DNA of 21,716 nucleotides from Myxococcales bacterium (GTDB lineage Bacteria > Myxococcota > Myxococcia > Myxococcales > Anaeromyxobacteraceae). The translations under genes were made by a program, and so were the position numbers. Where the stretch lies: NCBI GenBank assembly GCA_021784995.1, contig JAJYHA010000093.1, forward strand, positions 1 to 21,716, read 5' to 3'. Below the pieces are notes generated by a model. It saw nothing but the letters and a program-made list of their open reading frames with translations. It made no database searches and was not told the origin of the DNA. Positions 1-6,454 of this stretch are shown one piece after another (the stretch's first letter is position 1; every line of letters starts with the position of its first letter).

Positions 1-111
1 CGCCGCCTGCTCGGCGACTACCTCGCGCTCTGTCCCGAGGCGCCCCACGCCGGCGAGGCCGAACGGCTCGTCAGCGGCGGGGCCGCGACGAGCCGGCGCC
101 GCCGTCGCTGA
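1..111 (+). CDS. C-terminal end of a truncated gene, possibly a TPR-type protein
   Basis: Frame 1 is open from the first base to a TGA at 109-111 and gives 36 residues. They start RRLLGDYLALCPEAPHAGEA and end in a run of five arginines. The YLALCPEAPHAGEAERLV stretch resembles the last helix of tetratricopeptide-type proteins common in myxobacteria, but 36 residues are too few to name a family. The end overlaps the 3' end of the convergent Fur-family gene by 41 bases. That overlap is the main reason for doubt: one of the two genes may really end earlier or be read differently. Confidence 0.45.
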   Translation, partial: RRLLGDYLALCPEAPHAGEAERLVSGGAATSRRRRR

Positions 112-643
112 CCGGCGGCTCGCCGGCAGCGGGGCGAGCCCGGACCGCGCCCGCGCGGCAGCGCGCGCAGCGTCCGTGCAGCTCGAACCGGTGACCCTCC
201 AGCGCGAACCCGTGGCGCCGCGCCACCGCGCGCTGCAGCGCCTCCACCTCCTCGTCCTCGAACTCCTCGATGGCGCCGCAGACGTCGCACACGAGGTGGT
301 CGTGGTGCCCGCCCGGCCGGCGCGGCTCGTAGCGTGTCTGCCGGTCCCCGAACTGCTGGGGCGAGGCGAGGCCGCACTCCGCGAGCAGCTTCATGGTGCG
401 GTAGACGGTGGTCTGGCCGATCTCCGGATCGCGCGCGCGCACCCGCGCCGTGAGCTCGTCCACGGAGAGGTGGCCGGTGGCCCGGAGGAAGACGTCGACC
501 ACCGTGTCGCGCCGGCGCGATCGCTTGAGCCCGCGGCGGCGCAGGTCGGCGGCGAGCGCCTCGCGCGCGGCGCGCAGCGCCTCGGCGCCGGGCGGGGGCT
601 CCGCGGGGGAGCCCGCCGGTCTGGCGGAGGGGCGCCGGCTCAT
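71..643 (-). CDS. Fur-family transcriptional regulator
   Basis: A 190-residue metal-dependent repressor of the Fur/PerR/Zur superfamily, somewhat longer than the usual 140-160 because of an Arg/Pro-rich N-terminal extension and a disordered tail. The winged helix spans about residues 35-95, with the recognition region GQTTVYRTMKLLAECGL. The hinge and metal site HHDH are at 113-116. The structural zinc site uses two CxxC pairs, C119/C122 and C159/C162, so it belongs to the zinc-stabilised class. The ATG at 641-643 is chosen because it overlaps the TGA of the upstream DUF420 gene (ATGA), which implies translational coupling. A longer GTG-type start would place the N terminus inside that gene. 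Being last in the ctaB operon suggests a role in sensing iron, heme or peroxide for oxidase assembly, but the metal cannot be read from sequence alone. Confidence 0.9.
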   Translation of the reverse strand: MSRRPSARPAGSPAEPPPGAEALRAAREALAADLRRRGLKRSRRRDTVVDVFLRATGHLSVDELTARVRARDPEIGQTTVYRTMKLLAECGLASPQQFGDRQTRYEPRRPGGHHDHLVCDVCGAIEEFEDEEVEALQRAVARRHGFALEGHRFELHGRCARCRAGAVRARPAAGEPPVSDGGAGSSRPRR

Positions 644-1071
644 CGGACGGCCGGCGCCACGTGGTAGAGCAGCACGTAGACCAGCACCCCGGTCACCGAG
701 ACGTAGGTCCACACCGGGAAGGTGACGCGCGCGACGCGCCGGTGCTGCGGGAAGCGCGCCGTGAGCGAGAGCTGGAGCGTGCGGAGCACGAGCGGGAGCG
801 CCAGGGCCGCCAGCGCGGTGTGGCTGCCCAGGATGGCCAGGTAGAGCGCGCGGAGCGCGCCGGACCCCGGGAAGCGGTGCGTCCCCGTGAGGGCGACGCG
901 GGTGAGGTAGCCGGCGAGGAAGAGCGCCGAGGTGCCGCAGGCGGCCAGCATGAGGGCGCGGTGCCGCGCGCGCTGCCCCCGCCGGATGGCGCGCCAGCCG
1001 AGGAGGAGCAGGAGGGCGCTCGACGCGTTGAGGGCGGCGTTGAGGGTGGGGAGCGCGGCGGCGATCGTCAC
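640..1071 (-). CDS. DUF420 membrane protein (CtaM/YozB-like)
   Basis: A 143-residue integral membrane protein with about four hydrophobic helices. It carries the signature of the DUF420 family: histidines at H37 (ARHRALMLAA), H84 (LYLAILGSHTALAALALP), H110 (FPQHRRVARVTFPVW) and H137 (VYVLLYH). These histidines are candidate heme or copper ligands. The Bacillus/Staphylococcus relatives YozB/CtaM are reported to be needed for cytochrome oxidase maturation, which fits the presence of ctaB in the same operon. The start is a GTG at 1069-1071 that overlaps the TGA of the ABC permease (GTGA), and its own stop overlaps the fur start. The family assignment is firm; the exact role here is inferred from family and neighbours. 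Confidence 0.85.
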   Translation of the reverse strand: MTIAAALPTLNAALNASSALLLLLGWRAIRRGQRARHRALMLAACGTSALFLAGYLTRVALTGTHRFPGSGALRALYLAILGSHTALAALALPLVLRTLQLSLTARFPQHRRVARVTFPVWTYVSVTGVLVYVLLYHVAPAVR

Positions 1072-1847
1072 CGGCGCCTCCGCGCCACGAGCACGGCCAG
1101 GGCGACCATGGCCAGCGCGAACCCGGCGATCACCGCCAGGTCGCGCGCCGCCGACCCGGGCCGCGCGCCGGCGGCGCCCGCGCCGGCCAGCGCGCGGCGC
1201 GCCGCGGAGACCGCGTACGCGACCGGGTTGGCGCGCATCACGGCGTCGAAGCCGGGGTGCGTGGGCGAGGGGGGGAACATGGCCCCGGAGACCACCCAGA
1301 GCGGCACGAGCAGCGTCATCTGGATGGCGTGGTAGCCCTGGACGTTGTCGACGGCCCAGGCGACGGCGAACCCCAGCGCCGCCAGCCCCACGGCCGCCAG
1401 CGCGAGCGCGGCGACGAGCAGCGGCCAGTTCACCGAGGGCAACGGAAAGCCGGCGGCCGGGGCGAGCAGCAGGAAGAGCGCGGCCTGCGAGAGCGCCACC
1501 GACGCCGAGCCCAGCGCCTTCCCCACCACCAGCGCGCCGCGCGACCCGGGCCCCGCCAGCACGGCCTGCAGGAAGCCCTGGTGCCGGTCCTCGATGACGG
1601 AGACGGTGGTGAAGATGGCCGCGAAGAGGACCACCATCAGCACCACGCCCGGGTAGAAGAACTGGAGGTAGCCGACGCTCGAGCCCGGCATGCGGAAGGT
1701 CCCCGCCATGCCGCTGCCGATGATGAGCCAGAAGAGGACGGGCTGACCGAGCGCACCGGCGAGGCGCGAGGGCTGGCGGAAGAACCGGACCAGGTCGCGC
1801 CGCAGGAGCGTGTGCACCGTGGCGACGTCGTAGGCGAGGGCGGTCAT
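1068..1847 (-). CDS. ABC-2 type transporter permease
   Basis: A 259-residue polytopic membrane protein with six predicted helices and the layout of ABC-2 exporters. It has a short cytoplasmic N terminus (LLRRDLVRFFRQPSRL), then a first helix. A long hydrophobic stretch is followed by the coupling region SVIEDRHQGFLQAVLAGP, and paired C-terminal helices end in an Arg-rich tail. The ATG at 1845-1847 overlaps the TGA of the ATPase gene upstream, so the two are translationally coupled and form one transporter. A much longer open frame continues upstream through the ATPase and ctaB regions but is a shadow of those genes. The substrate is unknown. The position between ctaB and a DUF420 gene suggests a part in oxidase or cytochrome biogenesis. 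Confidence 0.88.
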   Translation of the reverse strand: MTALAYDVATVHTLLRRDLVRFFRQPSRLAGALGQPVLFWLIIGSGMAGTFRMPGSSVGYLQFFYPGVVLMVVLFAAIFTTVSVIEDRHQGFLQAVLAGPGSRGALVVGKALGSASVALSQAALFLLLAPAAGFPLPSVNWPLLVAALALAAVGLAALGFAVAWAVDNVQGYHAIQMTLLVPLWVVSGAMFPPSPTHPGFDAVMRANPVAYAVSAARRALAGAGAAGARPGSAARDLAVIAGFALAMVALAVLVARRRR

Positions 1848-2788
1848 GCCACCAGGGTCTCCCGCGCCGGTGACGGGTCGAGGTCGCGCCCGGTGATGGC
1901 CAGGAAGGCGTCGGCCAGGGTCGGCCGCCGCACGGAGAGCGAGCGGAAGCGGCCCGGCGGGAAGGCCTCCACGAGCCGCGGCACCAGCTCGTGCCCCTGC
2001 TCTCGCTCGACGTGCACCGATCCGGTCCCCGGGCGCGCCGCCACGCCGAAGCGGCGCGCGATCTCGGCCGCGAGCGGCCCCGGGTCGTCCGCCTCGACGG
2101 TGAGCACGTCCCCCGCGACGCGCGCGCGCAGCTCGTCCGGCGTCCCGGTCGCGACCACGCGCCCCTCGGCCAGGACGGCGAGCCGATCGCACGCCTCGGC
2201 CTCGTCGGGGCGGTGCGTGGTGACCAGCACGGTGACGCCCTGCTCGCGGCGCAGCCGGTGCACGACCTCCCAGGTCTGGCGGAACGCGGCGGCGTCCAGC
2301 CCGTTCGTCGGCTCGTCCATGAGCAGGATCGACGGGCGGGGCACGAGCGCCCGCGCCAGCTCGAGCCTGCGCCGGAGCCCCCCCGACAGCTTCCCGGCCG
2401 CGTCGCGCGCGCGATCGGCCAGCCCGCCCGCCGCGAGCAGCTCGCGGGCGCGGGCGCGGGCCGCGGCCCGGCCCATGCCGAAGAGCCGTCCGCCCAGGAC
2501 CAGGTTCTCCTCGGCGGTCAGCTTCGCGTCCAGGCTCGGCGACTGGAACACCACGCCCATGCGCGCGCGCAGGGAGCGCGCCCCGGGCGGGGTCTCCACG
2601 CCGTCCACCAGCAGGCGCCCGGCGGCGGGCGGCAGGAGGCCGGCCAGGATCGCGAAGAGGGTGCTCTTGCCCGCGCCGTTCGGCCCCAGGAGGCCGAGGA
2701 TCTCCCCCCGCTCCACCTCGAAGCAGACGTCCCGGAGGACCTCCCGATCGCCGTAACGGAACGCCAGGTCGCGGACGGCGAGGCTCAT
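1844..2788 (-). CDS. ABC transporter ATP-binding protein
   Basis: A 314-residue nucleotide-binding subunit. All catalytic motifs are intact: Walker A GPNGAGKS (35-42), Q-loop at Q82 (VVFQSPSLDAKL), signature LSGG (134-137), Walker B ILLMDEP (154-160), D-loop region NGLD and the switch histidine H192 (VTTHRPDEAEA). After about residue 215 an extra domain of about 100 residues contains the EGRVVATGTPDELRAR segment usual for ABC-2 exporter ATPases. It starts at an ATG 9 bases after the ctaB stop and ends in an overlap with the permease start. It energises export by the adjacent permease. The cargo cannot be deduced. Confidence 0.93.
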   Translation of the reverse strand: MSLAVRDLAFRYGDREVLRDVCFEVERGEILGLLGPNGAGKSTLFAILAGLLPPAAGRLLVDGVETPPGARSLRARMGVVFQSPSLDAKLTAEENLVLGGRLFGMGRAAARARARELLAAGGLADRARDAAGKLSGGLRRRLELARALVPRPSILLMDEPTNGLDAAAFRQTWEVVHRLRREQGVTVLVTTHRPDEAEACDRLAVLAEGRVVATGTPDELRARVAGDVLTVEADDPGPLAAEIARRFGVAARPGTGSVHVEREQGHELVPRLVEAFPPGRFRSLSVRRPTLADAFLAITGRDLDPSPARETLVA

Positions 2789-2797
2789 GGAGGGAGT

Positions 2798-3703
2798 CTA
2801 GCGCGCGTCGGTCAGCAGGATGGCGAGGAGCAGGGTCAGGTAGGCCAGCGTGAAGAGGAAGAAGTTGCGCGCCCACCGGTTGGCGGACGGCCCTTGCCAC
2901 AGGCCGGAGAGCGCGTAGGCGCCCATGCCCGTCCCCAGCACCACCGCCGAGACGGCGTAGGCGCTCCCCGCCAGCCGCAGGCGGAAGAGGAGGAGCGACA
3001 CCGGCACCAGCGTCAGGCTGGTCAGGGCGCCCGCGATCTTCGTCGCGGCGTCCCCGTGCACCACGGCGAACACCTTGAGGCCGGCCCGCGCGTAGTCCTC
3101 CTTCAGGTACATGGAGATGGCGAGGAAGTGCGGGAGCTGCCAGCAGTAGAGGAGCGCGAAGAGGGCGAGTCCGCCCGCGTCGAGGCGGCCGGTCACCGCC
3201 GTCCAGCCCATGAGCGGCGGGATGGCTCCCGGCACCGCGCCCACGAAGAGGGCGAGGGAGCTGCGCTGCTTCATCGGCGTGTAGATCACCACGTAGGTGA
3301 AGAGCGCCAGTGCGGCGAGCGCCGCCGTGAGGCTGTTCGTGTAGAGGGCGAGGGCGGGGAGGGCGAAGGAGGGGAGCCCGAGCCCGACGACGACGGCCAC
3401 CCACGGCTCGATGCGGCCGGCCGGGAGCGGGCGCTCCCGCGTGCGGCGCATGCGGCCGTCCACGTCCCGCTCCAGGAAGTTGTTGAGCGCGTTGGCCGCG
3501 CCGACCACGAGCGCGGTGCCGAACAGCAAGGTGACCGCGGAGAGGGCGTCGTGCCGGCCCGGCGCCAGCCACATCCCGCCCGCGGCCGTGCACAGCACGA
3601 GCAGCGCCAGGCGCGGCTTGGCGAGCGCGAAGACGTCGCGGGCGACGGTGAGCGGCGCGGGGCGGTGGGCGAGGGTCGTCTCGGCGACGGGCACGTTCGT
3701 CAC
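2798..3703 (-). CDS. ctaB: Protoheme IX farnesyltransferase (heme O synthase)
   Basis: A 301-residue integral membrane prenyltransferase of the UbiA superfamily. It adds a farnesyl chain to heme B to make heme O, the precursor of heme A for heme-copper oxidases. The first Asp-rich motif is NALNNFLERDVDGRMRRT (71-88), followed by RERPLPAGRI. The second conserved loop reads YTPMKQRSSLALFVGA and continues into VPGAIPPLMGW. About eight or nine hydrophobic helices are visible. The GTG at 3701-3703 is chosen because an AAGAAGAG ribosome-binding site lies just upstream and the protein then begins near the usual length. An upstream GTG at 3799 would add 32 low-complexity residues. It heads a minus-strand operon with the ABC exporter, DUF420 and fur genes. 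Confidence 0.93.
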   Translation of the reverse strand: MTNVPVAETTLAHRPAPLTVARDVFALAKPRLALLVLCTAAGGMWLAPGRHDALSAVTLLFGTALVVGAANALNNFLERDVDGRMRRTRERPLPAGRIEPWVAVVVGLGLPSFALPALALYTNSLTAALAALALFTYVVIYTPMKQRSSLALFVGAVPGAIPPLMGWTAVTGRLDAGGLALFALLYCWQLPHFLAISMYLKEDYARAGLKVFAVVHGDAATKIAGALTSLTLVPVSLLLFRLRLAGSAYAVSAVVLGTGMGAYALSGLWQGPSANRWARNFFLFTLAYLTLLLAILLTDAR

Positions 3704-3828
3704 GCGGACTCTTCTTACGAAGCGCCGCGGCCCCGGGCAACGCGACGAGTCCCCGGGGGGAGGGGAGGTACCCTTGTGGGCGCCCCCTCCGGCCTCCACC
3801 AGCGGTAGACGGCAGGCGGAGGTGCACG

Positions 3829-4497
3829 ATGGCGCGACGCGGCCGGATCGCGATCCTGGCGACGTTCGCCGCCCTCTCGGCGACGGACGCGCGGGGCGGC
3901 GACGTGATCGGAACCGTGCGCTTCACCGGACCGGTGCCGGCCCGGCCGGCCGTCACGACCACCAAGGACCGGTCCGTGTGCGGCGACGAGGTGGAGGACG
4001 AATCGCTGCTGGTGAGCGACGGGCGGCTCGCCAACGTGGCGATCGCCCTGAAGGGCGCGCCGGCCCCGCCGCCGGCGACCCTCGTGCTCGACCAGCGCCG
4101 CTGCCGTTACCGGCCCCGCGTCCAGGTGGCGCCGGTGGGATCGACCCTGGAGATCCGGAACAGCGACCCCGTGCTGCACAGCGTCCACGGCTGGGAAGGG
4201 CGCAGGAGCCTGTTCGAGGTCGTGACGCCGTCGGAGGGGATGCGCGTGCCGACCCGGCTCGGCCGGACCGGCCTGATCCAGATCCGGTGCGACGTGCACT
4301 CCTGGATGGTGGCCTACGTGCTGGTCGCCGACGGGCCGGCGGCCGTGACCGGCGCCGACGGGACCTTCGCGCTGCGCGGCATCCCTGCGGGGAGCTACGT
4401 GGTGACCGCCTGGCACGAGCGCCTGGGCGAGAGGACCCTCCAGGTGACCGTCCCGGACCGGGGCGAGGCGAGGGTCGACCTGTCGTACGGCGGGTGA
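3829..4497 (+). CDS. Secreted cupredoxin-like protein with carboxypeptidase-regulatory-like repeat
   Basis: A 222-residue exported protein. A short Arg-rich and hydrophobic N terminus (MARRGRIAILATFAALSA) looks like a signal peptide cleaved near residue 22. The middle is a cupredoxin-like fold: the loop VLHSVHGW (H117 or H120) and the later CDVHSWM (C154, H157, M160) give the Cys-His-Met set of a type 1 copper site with C-x2-H-x2-M spacing. Two further cysteines are at C51 and C92. The last 50 residues (TGADGTFALRGIPAGSYVV onward) form a carboxypeptidase-regulatory-like beta sandwich. GGAGG sits 8 bases before the ATG. It is divergent from ctaB with a shared 125-base upstream region. A periplasmic electron-transfer or copper-handling role is likely, but copper binding is inferred. 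Confidence 0.8.
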   Translation: MARRGRIAILATFAALSATDARGGDVIGTVRFTGPVPARPAVTTTKDRSVCGDEVEDESLLVSDGRLANVAIALKGAPAPPPATLVLDQRRCRYRPRVQVAPVGSTLEIRNSDPVLHSVHGWEGRRSLFEVVTPSEGMRVPTRLGRTGLIQIRCDVHSWMVAYVLVADGPAAVTGADGTFALRGIPAGSYVVTAWHERLGERTLQVTVPDRGEARVDLSYGG

Positions 4498-4513
4498 CGG
4501 CGAGGCGGCGCCT

Positions 4514-4777
4514 TCAGGCCTCCTCCTCCGCCTCCTCGCGCTCCTCCGGCTCCTCGGCCAGCTCCTCGTCGAGAGCGACCTCCTCCAGCGGATCGGCCAC
4601 CTCGTCCGGGACCGCTTCCTTGGCCGCCTTGCGCCGCTCCGCCGCCGGCTGCGCCCTGGGCGCGGCGCGCGGGTCCGCGCCGCACTTCGGGCAGGTGGGA
4701 TCGGCCTTCTTGAGGTCGTAGAACTTCGTGCCGCACTTCCAGCACGTGTGCTTGACGCCGTGATCCTTCGCTGGCAT
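4514..4777 (-). CDS. FYDLN-acid (TIGR02300-type) zinc-ribbon protein
   Basis: A small 87-residue cytoplasmic protein. The N-terminal half is a zinc ribbon with [11 protein letters not shown] (C12, C15) and CPKCGADP (C29, C32). The FYDL core is the hallmark of the TIGR02300/FYDLN_acid family. The C-terminal half is very acidic, with Glu-rich runs after residue 55, also typical of the family. The molecular function of the family is not established. The ATG at 4775-4777 has a good GAGAGGAG ribosome-binding site. It converges on the cupredoxin-like gene with only 16 bases between them and is divergent from ttcA, so it is probably a single-gene transcript. Confidence 0.88.
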   Translation of the reverse strand: MPAKDHGVKHTCWKCGTKFYDLKKADPTCPKCGADPRAAPRAQPAAERRKAAKEAVPDEVADPLEEVALDEELAEEPEEREEAEEEA

Positions 4778-4850
4778 TGGCTCCTCTCGCTCAGGCCCGG
4801 CGCTTTACCCCAGGGACGCGTGGAGCGTCAAAGGAAAATGGGGCCGGGGG

Positions 4851-4859
4851 TGTTATACG
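4851..4859 (+). promoter_or_regulatory. Possible extended -10 promoter of ttcA
   Basis: TGTTATACG fits an extended -10 (TG-N-TATAnn with four of six core bases). No clear -35 is visible. If used, transcription would start at or next to the ATG at 4866 and give a nearly leaderless message. The alternative is a longer transcript using the GGGGG stretch at 4846-4850 as ribosome-binding site. Weak evidence. Confidence 0.3.
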
Positions 4860-4865
4860 ACGGTC

Positions 4866-5738
4866 ATGGACGAGCGGACCAAGCTGGAGCGACGCCTCCT
4901 CCGCGCCACCGCGCGGGCCGTCCACGACTTCGACCTCATCGAGGAGGGTGACCGCATCCTGGTGGCCGTGTCGGGGGGGAAGGACAGGTACAGGCTGCTT
5001 CACCTGCTCCTCCGCCTCCGCGAGCGGGCTCCGGTCGATTTCGACCTGCTGGCGGTGAACCTCGACCAGGGGCAGCCCGGGTTCCCCGCGCACGTGCTCG
5101 AGGGGCACTTCCGGGCGACGGGCGTGCCCTACCGGATGCTGCGCAAGGACACCTACTCCATCGTGAGGCGCCTGGTCCCGGACGGGAAGACCACCTGCCC
5201 CGTCTGCTCCCGGCTGCGGCGCGGGATCCTCTACAACGCGGCGGTGGAGATGGGGTGCACCAAGATCGCGCTCGGGCACCACCGGGACGACCTCATCGAG
5301 ACGCTGCTCATGAGCGCGCTCTACGCCGGGGCGCTGAAGAGCATGCCGCCGCGGCTGCGCTCGGACGACGGGCGCAACGTGGTGATCCGGCCCATGTGCT
5401 ACGCCGCCGAGGAGGACATCGCGGCCTTCGCGGCGGCCATGGCCTTCCCCGTGGTGCCCTGCGACCTGTGCGGCTCCCAGCCCAACCTGCGGCGGCGCCG
5501 CGTGAAGGAGCTGCTGGCGCAGCTCTCGCGCGAGCACGGGGCCGTGAAGGGGAACCTGCTCAACGCCCTGGGCAAGGTGGTCGCCTCGCACCTCCTCGAC
5601 CGCGACCTGCTGGCTCGCGTGGGGGGCGCGCGGGGCGGCGATCCCTGGATGGACGGGGAGGGGGCGGACGCCTGCGAGCCGCCCGACGAGGTCCCGGTCG
5701 CGCTGGTCGCCCCGCCCCGGCGCGCCGGCTCGACATGA
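4866..5738 (+). CDS. ttcA: TtcA-family tRNA 2-thiocytidine synthase (altered PP-loop)
   Basis: A 290-residue PP-loop ATPase that thiolates cytidine 32 of tRNA using an Fe-S cluster. The family pattern is clear: LLRATARAVHDFDLIEEGD, the PP-loop VAVSGGKD (residues 33-40), the Fe-S cysteines CPVC (C111, C114), the GHHRDDLIETLLMS helix and CDLCGSQPNLRRRRVK (C199, C202). The unusual point is at residue 41: the family has Ser (SGGKDSY), here it is Arg (SGGKDRY), with a second Arg at 43. Both are AGG codons one base from the expected AGC and ACG, so sequence error, divergence or loss of activity are all possible. The last 40 residues are an Ala/Pro/Gly-rich tail. It overlaps deoC by ATGA and is the first gene of a three-gene operon. 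Confidence 0.88.
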   Translation: MDERTKLERRLLRATARAVHDFDLIEEGDRILVAVSGGKDRYRLLHLLLRLRERAPVDFDLLAVNLDQGQPGFPAHVLEGHFRATGVPYRMLRKDTYSIVRRLVPDGKTTCPVCSRLRRGILYNAAVEMGCTKIALGHHRDDLIETLLMSALYAGALKSMPPRLRSDDGRNVVIRPMCYAAEEDIAAFAAAMAFPVVPCDLCGSQPNLRRRRVKELLAQLSREHGAVKGNLLNALGKVVASHLLDRDLLARVGGARGGDPWMDGEGADACEPPDEVPVALVAPPRRAGST

Positions 5739-6445
5739 GCGCCGACCGGCGTGCCGCGCTCGAGCCGGGCGCCATCCGGTCGGCGCGCGATCTGGCGCCG
5801 CTCATCGACCAGACCGTGCTCCGCCTCGACGCCGTCCGCGCCGACGCGGAGCGCGCCTGCGCCGAGGCCGCGGAGCACGGGTTCGCGGGCGTCTGCGTGC
5901 GCGAGGTCCACCTGCGGGCGGTGGTGGAGGCGCTGCGCGCCTCGGGCGGCGCGGCCCGGCCGCTCGCCGTGGCCGTGGCCGACTTCCCGCAGGGTGACGC
6001 GCCGACCGGGGCGCGGGTGGCCGAGGTGCGGCGGCTGGCGGCGGCGGGCGCGGACGAGGTCGACCTGGTCTTCCCGCGGGCCGCGCTGGCGGCGCGACGC
6101 CACGGCGACGCGCTCCACGATCTCCAGGCGGTGGTGGCGGCCGCGGCGCCGGCGCGGGTGAAGGTGATCCTGGAGACGGCGGCGCTCGACGACCCGGAGA
6201 AGGCCGCTGCGTGCGCGCTGGCCATCGCGGCCGGCGCGGCCTACGTGAAGACCTCCACGGGGTTCGGGCCGGGTGGGGCGACAGCGGAGGCCGTGGCGCT
6301 CCTGCGGAGGCTCGCCGGCGAGGCCGTGGGCGTCAAGGCCTCCGGGGGGATCCGCACCGCCGCCGACGCGCTCCGCATGGTGTGCGCCGGCGCCAGCCGC
6401 ATCGGCGCGAGCGCCGGCGTGGCGATCGTGACCGGGGCGCTGTAG
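5735..6445 (+). CDS. deoC: Deoxyribose-phosphate aldolase
   Basis: A 236-residue class I aldolase (TIM barrel) that splits 2-deoxyribose 5-phosphate into glyceraldehyde 3-phosphate and acetaldehyde. Seen in the sequence: LIDQTVLRLDA at the N terminus, GFAGVCVR, the strand EVDLVFP with D110, VKVILETAAL, the Schiff-base lysine K172 in YVKTSTGFGPGGAT, and the second active-site lysine K201 in VGVKASGGIRT. Length and order of motifs match the bacterial family. The ATG overlaps the ttcA stop (ATGA) and deoB follows after 9 bases, so deoC is in one operon with the enzyme that supplies its substrate. Confidence 0.95.
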   Translation: MSADRRAALEPGAIRSARDLAPLIDQTVLRLDAVRADAERACAEAAEHGFAGVCVREVHLRAVVEALRASGGAARPLAVAVADFPQGDAPTGARVAEVRRLAAAGADEVDLVFPRAALAARRHGDALHDLQAVVAAAAPARVKVILETAALDDPEKAAACALAIAAGAAYVKTSTGFGPGGATAEAVALLRRLAGEAVGVKASGGIRTAADALRMVCAGASRIGASAGVAIVTGAL

Positions 6446-6454
6446 AAGCTCGTC

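Noticed and set aside
2798..3799. Longer ctaB from a GTG at 3799
   Set aside because: The extra 32 residues are hydrophilic low-complexity sequence absent from the family, and the GTG at 3703 has a better ribosome-binding site.
1068..4034. A 988-codon minus-strand frame that would fuse the ABC permease to a long upstream region
   Set aside because: Only the last 259 codons make a membrane protein. The upstream part is the shadow of the ATPase and ctaB genes in another frame, and the permease has its own ATG overlapping the ATPase stop.
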